DNA of 51,642 nucleotides from Kiritimatiellia bacterium. Its GTDB lineage: Bacteria > Verrucomicrobiota > Kiritimatiellia > RFP12 > UBA1067. Each line of letters opens with the position of its first letter. The stretch's first letter is position 1. Below the pieces are notes generated by a model. It saw only the letters and a program-made list of their open reading frames with translations. It made no database searches and was not told the origin of the DNA. Shown in pieces: positions 41,549 through 49,680 of the stretch. The stretch spans positions 1-51,642 of the forward strand of contig CAJGDE010000001.1 of the NCBI GenBank assembly GCA_904502135.1, given 5' to 3'. The position numbers were made by a program, and so were the translations under genes.

Positions 41549-41941
41549 ATGATAATCGATCCCATTTCCGATATGCTCACCACTATTCGCAACGGTCTTA
41601 AGGCGCGCCTTTTCACCGTTGAAACTCCGGCGAGCAACCTCAAGGGCGAAATCGCCCGCGTCATGAAAGAGTCGGGCTACATCACCGACTGCGTGACCAC
41701 TTCCGAGTTCCCCAAGAAGCTCGTTATCACGCTTAAGTATACCGATCGCGCCGAACCTGCGATCCGTGAGCTCAAGCGCATTTCGAAGCCGGGTCTCAGA
41801 AAGTTCGTTTCAGTCCCCGAGATTCCGCTCGTTCTTGACGGGCTTGGTCTTGCGATTCTCTCCACATCCAAGGGCATTATGTCCGGCAAGGATGCGAAGA
41901 AGGCTCGCCTCGGCGGAGAAATCATTTGTACTGTCGCTTAA
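41549..41941 (+). CDS. rpsH: 30S ribosomal protein S8
   Basis: 130 residues. Seen: DPISDMLTTIRNGLKARLFT, KRISKPGLRKFVSV and LAILSTSKGIMSGKDAKKA. In E. coli S8 represses the spc operon at L5; no copy of that site is evident to me. AAGGAA precedes the ATG. Confidence 0.97.
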   Translation: MIIDPISDMLTTIRNGLKARLFTVETPASNLKGEIARVMKESGYITDCVTTSEFPKKLVITLKYTDRAEPAIRELKRISKPGLRKFVSVPEIPLVLDGLGLAILSTSKGIMSGKDAKKARLGGEIICTVA

Positions 41942-41960
41942 TTTTAAGGAGCCAAAGACA

Positions 41961-42494
41961 ATGTCTCGAATCGGTAAAGAACCCGTCAAACTCGTTGAAG
42001 GCGTAACCGCCCTCATCGATGGCCAGACGGTGACTGTCAAGGGTAAGCTTGGTGAGCTTTCCTACACGATGCATGACGGCATCACGGCGAAACTTGAAGA
42101 TGGAGTTATCAAGATCGATCGCTGCTGCGATTCGGTCGCTAATTTCCACGGTCTCGCCCGCGCGCTGATCAACAATATGGTTATCGGCGTGTCAACAGGC
42201 TACACGAAGCAGCTTTCAATTGAAGGCACGGGTTTCAAAGCAGCGCTTCAGGGAACTAACCTCTCGCTGACCCTCGGCTTCGCCAGCCCCAAAATCTATC
42301 AGATTCCTGAAGGTCTTACGATCACCGTTGAAAACGACGGCTTGCTCGTGACCGTCAAGGGTATTCGCAAGGAACAGGTCGGCGAAGCGGCCGCACGTAT
42401 CCGCGCATACTATCCTGCCGAGCCTTACAAGGGCAAGGGTATTAAGTATGTCGGCGAGCGCATCCGCCGTAAACAAGGAAAGAAGGTGGCCTAA
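41961..42494 (+). CDS. rplF: 50S ribosomal protein L6
   Basis: 177 residues. Seen: SRIGKEPVKLVEGVTALIDG, VKGKLGELSY, YTKQLSIEGTGFKA and PAEPYKGKGIKYVGERIRRK. AAGGAG at 41946-41951 sets the start; an in-frame ATG at 41766 lies in rpsH. The stop overlaps rplR (TAATG). Confidence 0.97.
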   Translation: MSRIGKEPVKLVEGVTALIDGQTVTVKGKLGELSYTMHDGITAKLEDGVIKIDRCCDSVANFHGLARALINNMVIGVSTGYTKQLSIEGTGFKAALQGTNLSLTLGFASPKIYQIPEGLTITVENDGLLVTVKGIRKEQVGEAAARIRAYYPAEPYKGKGIKYVGERIRRKQGKKVA

Positions 42495-42853
42495 TGTTCA
42501 ATCGCAAAGTTCAGCGCCAGAAGCGTCATTTGCGCCTTCGTCAGAAAGTCGTCGGCACTGCAGAGCGTCCGCGTATGTCAATCTGCGTAACGAACAAGAA
42601 TATGTATGTTCAGTTCGTGGACGACGACGCCCAGAAGACGCTCGCTTCGGCAAGTTCACTCAAGGAGAAAAAGGCGAACCTCGAGGTTGCAAAGAACCTC
42701 GGAGCCGCCGCCGCAGCCGCCGCGAAGGCAGCCGGCATTTCTCTTGTCGTCGTAGATCGCGGCGGCAACAAGTATACCGGCCGTGTCGCAGCCATCGTGG
42801 ACGCTGCTGTTGAAGCGGGTCTTATGATCAGCGCGAAGAAGGAGGATAAGTAA
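42494..42853 (+). CDS. rplR: 50S ribosomal protein L18
   Basis: 119 residues, binds 5S rRNA with L5. Seen: QKRHLRLRQKVVGTAERPRM, KNMYVQFVDDDAQKTLASAS and the C-terminal DRGGNKYTGRVAAIVDAAVE. Confidence 0.96.
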   Translation: MFNRKVQRQKRHLRLRQKVVGTAERPRMSICVTNKNMYVQFVDDDAQKTLASASSLKEKKANLEVAKNLGAAAAAAAKAAGISLVVVDRGGNKYTGRVAAIVDAAVEAGLMISAKKEDK

Positions 42854-42855
42854 TC

Positions 42856-43347
42856 ATGGCTATGAATCGTGATAAGCGCGCCGAAGTTCAGCAGGATGAT
42901 CTCAGCGAGCACACAGTGTTCATCAACCGTTGCGCGAAGACCGTAAAAGGCGGCCGTCGCATGAGCTTCTCTGCCGTCATCGTTGTCGGTGACAAGGAGG
43001 GCAAGGTTGGTGTTGGTTTCGGTAAGGCCAATGAAGTTGCTGATGCCATCCGCAAGGGCGGCGAGGCTGCCCGCAAGGATATGCGCAAGGTCTGCCTTAA
43101 GGGCACTTCAATTCCTCACGAAGTTGAAGGCGTTTGCGATGGTGGCCGCGTTCTCTTGAAGCCGGCTCCTACCGGTACCGGTCTTATCGTTGGCGGTGGT
43201 ATGCGCCCTGTTCTTGAAGCAGCGGGTATCCGTGATGCTGTGGGCAAGTCACTCGGCTCGAAGAACCGTCTCAACGTGGTTAAGGCTACGATGAACGCTC
43301 TCGATCAGCTTAGAAGTGCCGAGGAAATCGCCACTGTCCGTGCGTAA
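42856..43347 (+). CDS. rpsE: 30S ribosomal protein S5
   Basis: 163 residues. Seen: VFINRCAKTVKGGRRMSFSA, VVGDKEGKVGVGFGKANEVA and GTGLIVGGGMRPVLEAAGIR. It starts two bases after rplR. The next gene is rplO; the L30 gene that follows rpsE in many bacteria is missing. Confidence 0.97.
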   Translation: MAMNRDKRAEVQQDDLSEHTVFINRCAKTVKGGRRMSFSAVIVVGDKEGKVGVGFGKANEVADAIRKGGEAARKDMRKVCLKGTSIPHEVEGVCDGGRVLLKPAPTGTGLIVGGGMRPVLEAAGIRDAVGKSLGSKNRLNVVKATMNALDQLRSAEEIATVRA

Positions 43348-43366
43348 AGCGAAAGGAGAATAGAAA

Positions 43367-43804
43367 ATGGATCTTTCCAATCTCACCAACACCCCCGGAG
43401 CACGCGAGCGTCGTAAACGCGTCGGTCGTGGCTGTGGTTCGGGTATGGGCAAGACTTCAACCCGTGGTCACAAGGGTCAGGCTCAGCGCAAGGGTCACAA
43501 GCAGAAACTCCAGTTTGAAGGTGGTCAGATGCCGCTCGTCAGACGCATTCCTAAGCGTGGTTTTAACAATGCCGCGTTCAATGCGAAGGCTCTTGGAGTT
43601 AATGTTTCCACTCTTGAGGCCAAGTTTGAAGCTGGTGCTGAAATCACTGTTGAAGCTCTCGCCAAGGCTGGTCTTTTTGACAACAAGCGTCCTAAGATCA
43701 AGGTTCTCGGCAACGGCGAGCTTACGAAGAAGTTCACCGTCAAGGTGCCTTGCTCTGCGAGCGCTAAGGCTAAGATTGAAGCTGCCGGCGGTACAGTCGC
43801 CTAA
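43367..43804 (+). CDS. rplO: 50S ribosomal protein L15
   Basis: 145 residues, last gene of the operon. Seen: ERRKRVGRGCGSGMGKTSTR, the RGHKGQ loop, FEGGQMPLVRRIPKRGFNNA. AAAGGAG precedes the ATG. A strong terminator follows, so secY, adk and the rpsM-rpoA block that usually continue here are separate. Confidence 0.97.
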   Translation: MDLSNLTNTPGARERRKRVGRGCGSGMGKTSTRGHKGQAQRKGHKQKLQFEGGQMPLVRRIPKRGFNNAAFNAKALGVNVSTLEAKFEAGAEITVEALAKAGLFDNKRPKIKVLGNGELTKKFTVKVPCSASAKAKIEAAGGTVA

Positions 43805-43824
43805 GGTTTCCGGTCTTACAGATA

Positions 43825-43858
43825 AAAAAGCCGTCCGTGAAAACGGACGGTTTTTTTT
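43825..43858. terminator. Terminator of the ribosomal operon (bidirectional)
   Basis: Perfect stem CCGTCCGT (43831-43838) with ACGGACGG (43843-43850), GAAA tetraloop, then eight T. Six A before the stem make it usable from the minus-strand glycoside hydrolase gene ending at 43869. Confidence 0.95.
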
Positions 43859-43868
43859 ACTTATTTAT

Positions 43869-46070
43869 TTAAGGAACAGACCGCTTGAAAATGCGCGTTT
43901 CACCGCATTTGAATTTTATGGGGGCGATGGCACTGTCGGAAACTTTTTCTTTCGTAAGCGCATCGATGACAGGACTAAAGCGGAAGTTTAATTTTATCTC
44001 ACCGTCGCGTTGCGCCTGCACGGCTACATAGTCCTCGGCCGCGCATACGATTGCGCTGCCTTGAGGGGCGTAAACGTGAGAGCCTGCTTTTTCGGCTTCT
44101 GCGGCGACATACTTAGCCGACAATTGAGAGCCCTCAGTGACTTCGATTATGCGAAAGCCACCCTGAGATTTGAGTTTTTCGAGTTTTTCCCGCTTTTCCT
44201 TAGGGAGATCTCGCGCGAACGCGATGATGAAAAGTTTTGCTTTGGGGGGATCTCTTAAAACGTCATCCAAGAGATACTGCCCGTAAGTGACACCTGAGCG
44301 TTCTATCCCGGTTCGCCGAAGAAAGGGAGTTACCATTTTAGAAGAACCGTACCCGTTCATCATAAGGCTCTCTTCATCGAGAATAAGCGCGATGTCGGGA
44401 GTGTATGGAGTTTTTCTCTTGAGGAAAGCATCATCCATCTCTTTTAGAGAAGATCTTAAGTTCCAAAGCTCTTCGTCTCTGAACCATCCCCTGCCGCATA
44501 AATCCATCCACCAGTCCGCGTGGCCGCGTATGATGCATTTGGCAGAATTGCGCAACAGGAAATTGCGGGTGTTCCAAGCGGACTTGTTGACAAAGCCGCT
44601 CATCTTTATAGCCCCTGTCCATAATTCTTCATGGTGTGTGCGCGTGTCGTCTTCATTTATCCAAAGGATGCCGCTGCGCATAATCGTTTCTGCCGCGCTC
44701 ATTACGGCGGTTGACCCAGGTAGGCCGCGCTCGGCGTAGCTGAAAGGCGCGGAAATGCCGTCGATGTTTTCGCGGGCGTTCTTTAAAATCCAGTCAACGA
44801 AGAAGTGCCCTGATTCTGCGGCGCCCGCCGGTACATTGCCGACTTCCCACGTGTAGCCGTAGAAAAAGAGGGCGAGAGATTTGTTATCAGTTCCGCGTCT
44901 TACGGCAGCGCCGAGATCGTTGATGAAGCTCGCCATTTCATATTGACGGAATCTGCCGAATTCAATAACGCGTTTATCAAGTTTTTCATCTAATCTGAAG
45001 CCGGGGCGGATAGCGGTTCTTTCGGCTACGCTCGGAACTTCAGCCACCATCGCGTCTTTGTCGCCGCGCTCAGCGAGATACTCTCTGAAAGCGTTTCGCG
45101 TATGAATGTCATAGCCCGATAAATCCCGGGTTTGTGAAAGCATATAAAACCATTCGGCGGAATTTTGGCCGCTTATATGAAGTCCTGCGAAATTGCGCGG
45201 GAATTTTTTCTGCAGGTGTCGTGCGAGAAGTTCTACTTCTTTGCAAGCTGACTTGCGGTATTCGCGTGAAGAGATCGATGACATTTCGATCGTGAAACTG
45301 TCGTTAAACTTCATCCTCAGCGTCGGATCTCGCTCAAGCATCCATTTGGGGGCGTTTGCGCTGATGCGAGGGATTAAGAGAACGTTGGGATTTGCTTTAA
45401 TAAGCGATTCGCACATTTCGTCGATATCGCCGTATGTGCGTTCTTTTTCGGGCGGCGACCACCAGCTCTGGCAACCCCAGGAGTTCTCGGTTGAGAACGT
45501 AATCAGGTTAAAGCCGTGCCGCCCGGCCATCCTAACGGTATCGATCAGCGTTTCCCCGTACGGTAAGGGTATGACCTTTTTTATTCCGTCTTTTGTCGTG
45601 TAGTACATTTCATAAGAAAGGGGCTGACGGAAGTGCTTCGCCCGGTGAAAAACGTGGAATTGATAGCGATGGGACTTTTTAAGATGCAGATTCTCTTTTT
45701 TGAACGTGTGGGCGGCCTCGTCGGCTGTGGTGAGTACGGTTGTCGAACCATCTGTAAGGTCGATCAGTTTCGCGCCAGAAAATGTTATAGGCTTGTTGGC
45801 CTTTGAAGTTTTAAATACAATTGTCGCGCTTTCAGTATCTTCATCAGCAACAAATGGAATGACAAGTTTAACTTTGTGGGTTTGTGTGACTATGGTAACG
45901 TTTTGCGGAGAGCCGAAGAAAAATCTTGCAGGCGTCATCTTTCCATCAACAAAAAGCCTAGGTCCGGTAGGGGTGTTTTTAACGCGCACTTCTACGCTTT
46001 CGGCGCAATGCGCCGCGAATGGCAGAATTGCGCAAAGCAGAACGAAAGTTGTGTTTTTTATTGCTGTCAT
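43869..46070 (-). CDS. Secreted glycoside-hydrolase-like protein (TIM-barrel, GH42-like)
   Basis: 733 residues with signal peptide MTAIKNTTFVLLCAILPFAA, cleaved near AHCAES. Residues about 30-165 form a beta-rich domain. The middle (about 175-480) looks like a clan GH-A barrel: AGRHGFNLITFSTENSWG, NVLLIPRISANAPKWMLERD, GLHISGQNSAEWFYML with a possible acid Glu, and ISAPFSYAERGLPGST. The C-terminal part resembles the flavodoxin-like domain that follows the barrel in GH42 enzymes (YGQYLLDDVLRDPPKAKLFI). Family membership is by eye. The start at 46070 is chosen for the signal peptide; an ATG at 46163 lies before the promoter. It is divergent from a dehydrogenase gene. Confidence 0.7.
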   Translation of the reverse strand: MTAIKNTTFVLLCAILPFAAHCAESVEVRVKNTPTGPRLFVDGKMTPARFFFGSPQNVTIVTQTHKVKLVIPFVADEDTESATIVFKTSKANKPITFSGAKLIDLTDGSTTVLTTADEAAHTFKKENLHLKKSHRYQFHVFHRAKHFRQPLSYEMYYTTKDGIKKVIPLPYGETLIDTVRMAGRHGFNLITFSTENSWGCQSWWSPPEKERTYGDIDEMCESLIKANPNVLLIPRISANAPKWMLERDPTLRMKFNDSFTIEMSSISSREYRKSACKEVELLARHLQKKFPRNFAGLHISGQNSAEWFYMLSQTRDLSGYDIHTRNAFREYLAERGDKDAMVAEVPSVAERTAIRPGFRLDEKLDKRVIEFGRFRQYEMASFINDLGAAVRRGTDNKSLALFFYGYTWEVGNVPAGAAESGHFFVDWILKNARENIDGISAPFSYAERGLPGSTAVMSAAETIMRSGILWINEDDTRTHHEELWTGAIKMSGFVNKSAWNTRNFLLRNSAKCIIRGHADWWMDLCGRGWFRDEELWNLRSSLKEMDDAFLKRKTPYTPDIALILDEESLMMNGYGSSKMVTPFLRRTGIERSGVTYGQYLLDDVLRDPPKAKLFIIAFARDLPKEKREKLEKLKSQGGFRIIEVTEGSQLSAKYVAAEAEKAGSHVYAPQGSAIVCAAEDYVAVQAQRDGEIKLNFRFSPVIDALTKEKVSDSAIAPIKFKCGETRIFKRSVP

Positions 46071-46129
46071 AACTCTATGTCGTGTGTCGTAAATTTTTGC
46101 ATAAAATGAAAAGAAAAGTAATGTGTAAA

Positions 46130-46138
46130 AGTATATCA
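46130..46138 (-). promoter_or_regulatory. Extended -10 promoter of the glycoside hydrolase gene
   Basis: On the minus strand TGA-TATACT (TATACT at 46135-46130). Predicted start about 46123, with a 53-nt leader before the ATG at 46070. Confidence 0.55.
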
Positions 46139-46162
46139 TAAAGAAGATGCGCTTAAATCCCA

Positions 46163-46195
46163 TTGCGCAAAAAAGTGATAAAATATGCGCAAAAA
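46163..46195. promoter_or_regulatory. Candidate operator between divergent genes
   Basis: TGCGCAAAAA occurs twice, at 46164-46173 and 46186-46195, spaced 22 bases (about two helical turns). The first copy lies in the palindrome TTGCGCAA (46163-46170). A third TGCGC is at 46148. They sit between the two divergent -10 boxes, where a shared regulator would bind. Confidence 0.4.
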
Positions 46196-46221
46196 GGTTG
46201 TGGGATTTTTTATGCCAGGGA

Positions 46222-46230
46222 TGGTATAAT
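46222..46230 (+). promoter_or_regulatory. Extended -10 promoter of the dehydrogenase-kinase genes
   Basis: TGG-TATAAT (TATAAT 46225-46230). Predicted start about 46237, giving an 85-nt leader before the ATG at 46322. Unlike other promoters here it is not leaderless. Confidence 0.6.
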
Positions 46231-46321
46231 AATGGTGGTTATGTTTTGGTGTTAAGTGTAAGAAAGTATCGCCATAAAACTTGTTGAAAATCAATATTCT
46301 ATAGAAGAGCGGTTAAAAAAG

Positions 46322-47695
46322 ATGAAAGCAAAAGCGTGGAGACTTTACGGTGCGCATGACGCACGATTGGAAGATATTGAACTTGAGTGCGCAGGTGAAG
46401 ACGGCATCGTCGTAGAGATCGTTACGAATACGATTTGTCTTAGCGACTATAAAGGCGCATCTCTTGGCACAGGCCACAAGCGTGTTCCGAGGGATATCGA
46501 TACAAACCCGATAATGTTCGGGCATGAGGTTTCAGGCATCGTGCGCGAGGTCGGAGATAAATGGAAGAGTCAGTTTCGCGTAGGTCAGCGAGTAGGTCTC
46601 CAGCCCTCTCTTAATATACCTGGTCACGAACTGGAAACGGTCGGCTACGCTTGGCATACGATCGGCGGCGACACAACTCACGTTTATCTGCCGTCGATCG
46701 TAATGGAGATGGGGTGCCTTCTTCCTTATGACGGGGACGCTTTTTTCAAGTGTTCTCTCGCGGAGCCTATTTCCTGCATAGTATCGGCCTTTCGCACGAA
46801 TTATCACAACGCGTTCTGCTCGCACGATCTTGAAGTGGGCATCGTTGATAAGGGAACAATGCTTCTTATGGCGGGGTGCGGCGCGATGGGGCTCGGGTGT
46901 ATCGATATCGCGTGTCATTCGCCTGAGAAGCGCCCGCGAAGGCTTGTCGTGACAGATATCGACGATGAGCGCCTTACGCGCGCAGCGAAAATGTTCGGTC
47001 TTTCTTATGCCGAAGGCCGCGCCTCTGGCGAAATCAATGGGGTAGAGGTGCACTTTGTAAATACGAAGGGTAGGGCTGACCCTGTAAAAGAATTAAAGTC
47101 GTTTAATCTTGCAGATGACGAGCGCGCCGACAATCCTACATCAACAGGCGGCGGATATGACGATATATTTCTTTTTGCGGCTGTGCCTGAGCTTATTACG
47201 CAGTGTTCAGATTTGCTCGGTTTCGGTGGCTGCCTTAATTTCTTCGCCGGTCCCACCGATCAGAACCTGATGGCTTCGTTCAACTTCTACAACATCCATT
47301 ATATGATGCATCATATCGTGGCCAACTCGGGCGGAGATGTTAAGGATATGGCCGACTCTGTCGATTGGATCGGAAAGGGCTACCTGCATCCCGAGGTGAT
47401 GATAACCCATGTGGGCGGGCTCGACTCGGCGGCGGAGGCGACGTTTGATCTGATGAAGGTGCCAGGCGGCAAGCGTCTTGTATATACGCACATTCTTATG
47501 CCTATGACGGCGATTGCCGATTTTAGAGAGAAAGGCAGAAGCGATCCCTTCTTTGCAGAACTAGACCGCATCTGTTCTGCCAATAACGGGCTATGGTGTA
47601 AAGAGGCTGAAGAGTATCTTCTGTCCCACGCACCGAAAGTCGAGATCGGCGAACCTAAAGAGAAAGTGATCGAGCGCAGAATTGTGGTAAAATAA
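46322..47695 (+). CDS. Zinc-type alcohol/sugar dehydrogenase (MDR family)
   Basis: 457-residue medium-chain dehydrogenase. Seen: N-terminal GroES-like domain with TICLSDYKG (catalytic-zinc cysteine), MFGHEVSGIVREVGD with the zinc His/Glu pair, and a Rossmann fold with LLMAGCGAMGLGCIDIA. The structural four-cysteine zinc loop is absent. Length and layout resemble L-sorbose-1-phosphate reductase (SorE) and related polyol-phosphate dehydrogenases; the substrate is not settled. It lies 11 bases before a PfkB kinase gene, suggesting a sugar-phosphate route. Confidence 0.8.
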   Translation: MKAKAWRLYGAHDARLEDIELECAGEDGIVVEIVTNTICLSDYKGASLGTGHKRVPRDIDTNPIMFGHEVSGIVREVGDKWKSQFRVGQRVGLQPSLNIPGHELETVGYAWHTIGGDTTHVYLPSIVMEMGCLLPYDGDAFFKCSLAEPISCIVSAFRTNYHNAFCSHDLEVGIVDKGTMLLMAGCGAMGLGCIDIACHSPEKRPRRLVVTDIDDERLTRAAKMFGLSYAEGRASGEINGVEVHFVNTKGRADPVKELKSFNLADDERADNPTSTGGGYDDIFLFAAVPELITQCSDLLGFGGCLNFFAGPTDQNLMASFNFYNIHYMMHHIVANSGGDVKDMADSVDWIGKGYLHPEVMITHVGGLDSAAEATFDLMKVPGGKRLVYTHILMPMTAIADFREKGRSDPFFAELDRICSANNGLWCKEAEEYLLSHAPKVEIGEPKEKVIERRIVVK

Positions 47696-47706
47696 ACGGA
47701 AACGGT

Positions 47707-48663
47707 ATGAGAAAAAGAGTAAAGTTCTTTTGTCTTTGCGTCAGTCCTGCGATAGACGCTACCGTGACATTGCCGTCAGCACTGGTCGGCAAAGGCGAGA
47801 TTTTCAAGGATGTCCGCGACGAGGAAAATGTCGGAGGCAAGGCTTTTAATGTCGCGCGATGGCTCGCGATTCGCGGTGCGGATGTCGTTTGCGGAGGTCT
47901 TCTCGGAGAGGATAACGATATTTCGTTCGTTCGAGAAATGGAGCGCTACGGGATAGCTGACGGCTTTCTTCGCGTTCCTGGCTCGACTCGCCGTAACGAG
48001 ATGATCGTGTGGCCCGGAGGCTCGGTCAAGCTCAATCGCGCGGCGTTCCCTTTGATTGACGCGAAGATTGCGAACGGAAAATTAAGCGAAGATATTCTTG
48101 AAAGATTGATTGGTGAAGCTTCTTCGTCTCAAGGGATTGTGATACTTTCAGGTTCGCTGCCAGCGTCATTCGATAAGAGCTTTTACAATAAAGCGATTTC
48201 CTATTTCAAGTCACTCGGGATGACGACTATTTTAGATGCGAGTGGAGAGGCGTTTCGTCTCGGTCTTGAGGCAGGGCCCGATTTAATTAAACCAAATGCT
48301 GAAGAATGTGAAGCTGTTGTAGGGTTTGTGCCGAAAACACCTGAAGATTTTATTCGTGCGACTCGTCTTCTTTGTGAAAAATCACGCCATGTGATTATAT
48401 CTGACGGCGGAAACGGAGCATGGTTTGACGGCGAGTTTATTTCGGCTGCGAAGGTTGATGTCGTCGATACGACCGCAGCGGGCGATACGCTTCTTGCCGA
48501 ATACTGCTGGCGTTTTTTTGCCGAAGGAGATAACCTTACGTCGGATAACGCGAGGTGGGCTGTTGCAGCCGGTTCAGCCGCCTGCACGATGCCGGGCGGA
48601 GCTCCTGCGCCAAAACAGCTTGTTGAAAAACTTTACGGCAGTACAAAAGGTCTTAAACCATGA
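47707..48663 (+). CDS. PfkB-family sugar kinase (1-phosphofructokinase-like)
   Basis: 318 residues. Seen: CVSPAIDATVTLP and GGKAFNVARWLAIRGADVVC at the N-terminus, typical of the 1-phosphofructokinase/tagatose-6-phosphate kinase branch; VILSGSLPASF; KPNAEECEAVVG; and the anion-hole motif DTTAAGDTLLA with the catalytic Asp. Together with the dehydrogenase upstream it may handle a ketose phosphate. It overlaps the next gene by four bases (ATGA). Confidence 0.85.
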   Translation: MRKRVKFFCLCVSPAIDATVTLPSALVGKGEIFKDVRDEENVGGKAFNVARWLAIRGADVVCGGLLGEDNDISFVREMERYGIADGFLRVPGSTRRNEMIVWPGGSVKLNRAAFPLIDAKIANGKLSEDILERLIGEASSSQGIVILSGSLPASFDKSFYNKAISYFKSLGMTTILDASGEAFRLGLEAGPDLIKPNAEECEAVVGFVPKTPEDFIRATRLLCEKSRHVIISDGGNGAWFDGEFISAAKVDVVDTTAAGDTLLAEYCWRFFAEGDNLTSDNARWAVAAGSAACTMPGGAPAPKQLVEKLYGSTKGLKP

Positions 48664-49601
48664 GAAGCGAAAAAACATCCGAACTGTTCTGCGGCGGCAT
48701 TGACCGTTGCCGCAGAGATTTCATTAAGGGCGCGGCGGCGTTTTCCGCCATGGCTGCCGGCGGGTGTCTTACCAAGAGCGCAAAAAAGTCCTTTTACGGG
48801 TCGACGATACGCGACAGGCTTTGGATGTGGGGGCACCATCCCGACATGTGCTCTGAATCGAACTTCGATTCGAAGAACAAGTCATGGAAGTGGAACGGTC
48901 CTTCGGTCGATCAGGCGCAAGGCTGCAGGATGATGGGCATTGCGAACAACTGCGTCATCCGGTGGGGCAACAAACCCGCGCATCCGTGGGGTGACTATTT
49001 CGAGCAGTTCCGTTCGCTCAGACGTTTCACGCTCGGAATAACAGACGGAGGCAACGGCACCGTTTGGGATAAAGTCGAATGGGCCGTCAATGAGCTTAAG
49101 CCTTCGTTTCCGAATTTTACAGGCGGATTTCTCGATGATTTCTTTATTGTGAAATCTTATACGCAGAATACCGCAGATCTGGCGAAAATAGCCGACCGTC
49201 TCCACGAAAACGACTTGCGTCTTTCGATCGTGGTCTATTCGGATCAGGATGGAATCAAGCCCGACTACAAAAAATATCTCGATCTCTGCGATGAGACGAG
49301 TTTTTGGTGCTGGCGTTCGAACAACCTCGGCAAGCACGAGTCAATGGTGCGCAGGATGAGAGATTTGATCGGCGGAGAAAAGAGCCTTCTTATGGGCGTA
49401 TATATGTGGGATTATACTCTCGGCGCGCCTGTTTCGCCCAAGCTAATGGAAATGCAGCTTGAATTTGCAGGCCGCCTGCTGCGGGAAAAGGTGATAACCG
49501 GACTTATCTTCCATCCGTCTTATTCGGCGGCGCTTGATGTGCCATCTGTCAATCTCGCCAAAAAGTGGATACGCGAAAACGGCGAAGTCGTCGTCTCGTA
49601 A
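48660..49601 (+). CDS. Tat-exported lipoprotein, TIM-barrel-like, function unknown
   Basis: 313 residues. The N-terminus has a twin-arginine signal RCRRDFIKGAAAFSAMAAGG ending in a cysteine that fits a lipobox (AAGGC). The mature part has alternating strands and helices with conserved-looking acidic tips (ITDGGNGTVWDKV, GGFLDDFFI, VVYSDQDGI, MGVYMWDYTLG), which suggests a sugar-acting TIM barrel, but I do not recognise a family. It is translationally coupled to the PfkB gene and precedes the FAD/GH3 gene. Confidence 0.75.
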   Translation: MRSEKTSELFCGGIDRCRRDFIKGAAAFSAMAAGGCLTKSAKKSFYGSTIRDRLWMWGHHPDMCSESNFDSKNKSWKWNGPSVDQAQGCRMMGIANNCVIRWGNKPAHPWGDYFEQFRSLRRFTLGITDGGNGTVWDKVEWAVNELKPSFPNFTGGFLDDFFIVKSYTQNTADLAKIADRLHENDLRLSIVVYSDQDGIKPDYKKYLDLCDETSFWCWRSNNLGKHESMVRRMRDLIGGEKSLLMGVYMWDYTLGAPVSPKLMEMQLEFAGRLLREKVITGLIFHPSYSAALDVPSVNLAKKWIRENGEVVVS

Positions 49602-49640
49602 TCAGAGGGCGCGCATCTTCATGCGCCGAAATATTTAGCG

Positions 49641-49668
49641 GTTAGTCGTTAGTCGTTAGTCGTTAGTG
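49641..49668 (+). repeat. Heptanucleotide repeat upstream of the FAD/GH3 gene
   Basis: Four copies of GTTAGTC (last one GTTAGTG) in the 79-base gap before the ATG at 49681. A GCGCAT/ATGCGC hairpin with a CTTC loop (49611-49626) precedes it. GAAGAAGGT at 49669-49677 may be the ribosome binding site. No promoter is evident. Confidence 0.85.
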
Positions 49669-49680
49669 AAGAAGGTAAAA

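Noticed and set aside
46232..46255. A seven-codon open frame (MVVMFWC) just after the -10 of the dehydrogenase promoter
   Set aside because: Its first ATG lies upstream of the predicted transcription start, and it has no ribosome binding site. It is probably chance.
49602..49680. A terminator after the Tat lipoprotein gene
   Set aside because: The GCGCAT/ATGCGC hairpin at 49611-49626 is short and is not followed by a T-run, so I do not call it a terminator.
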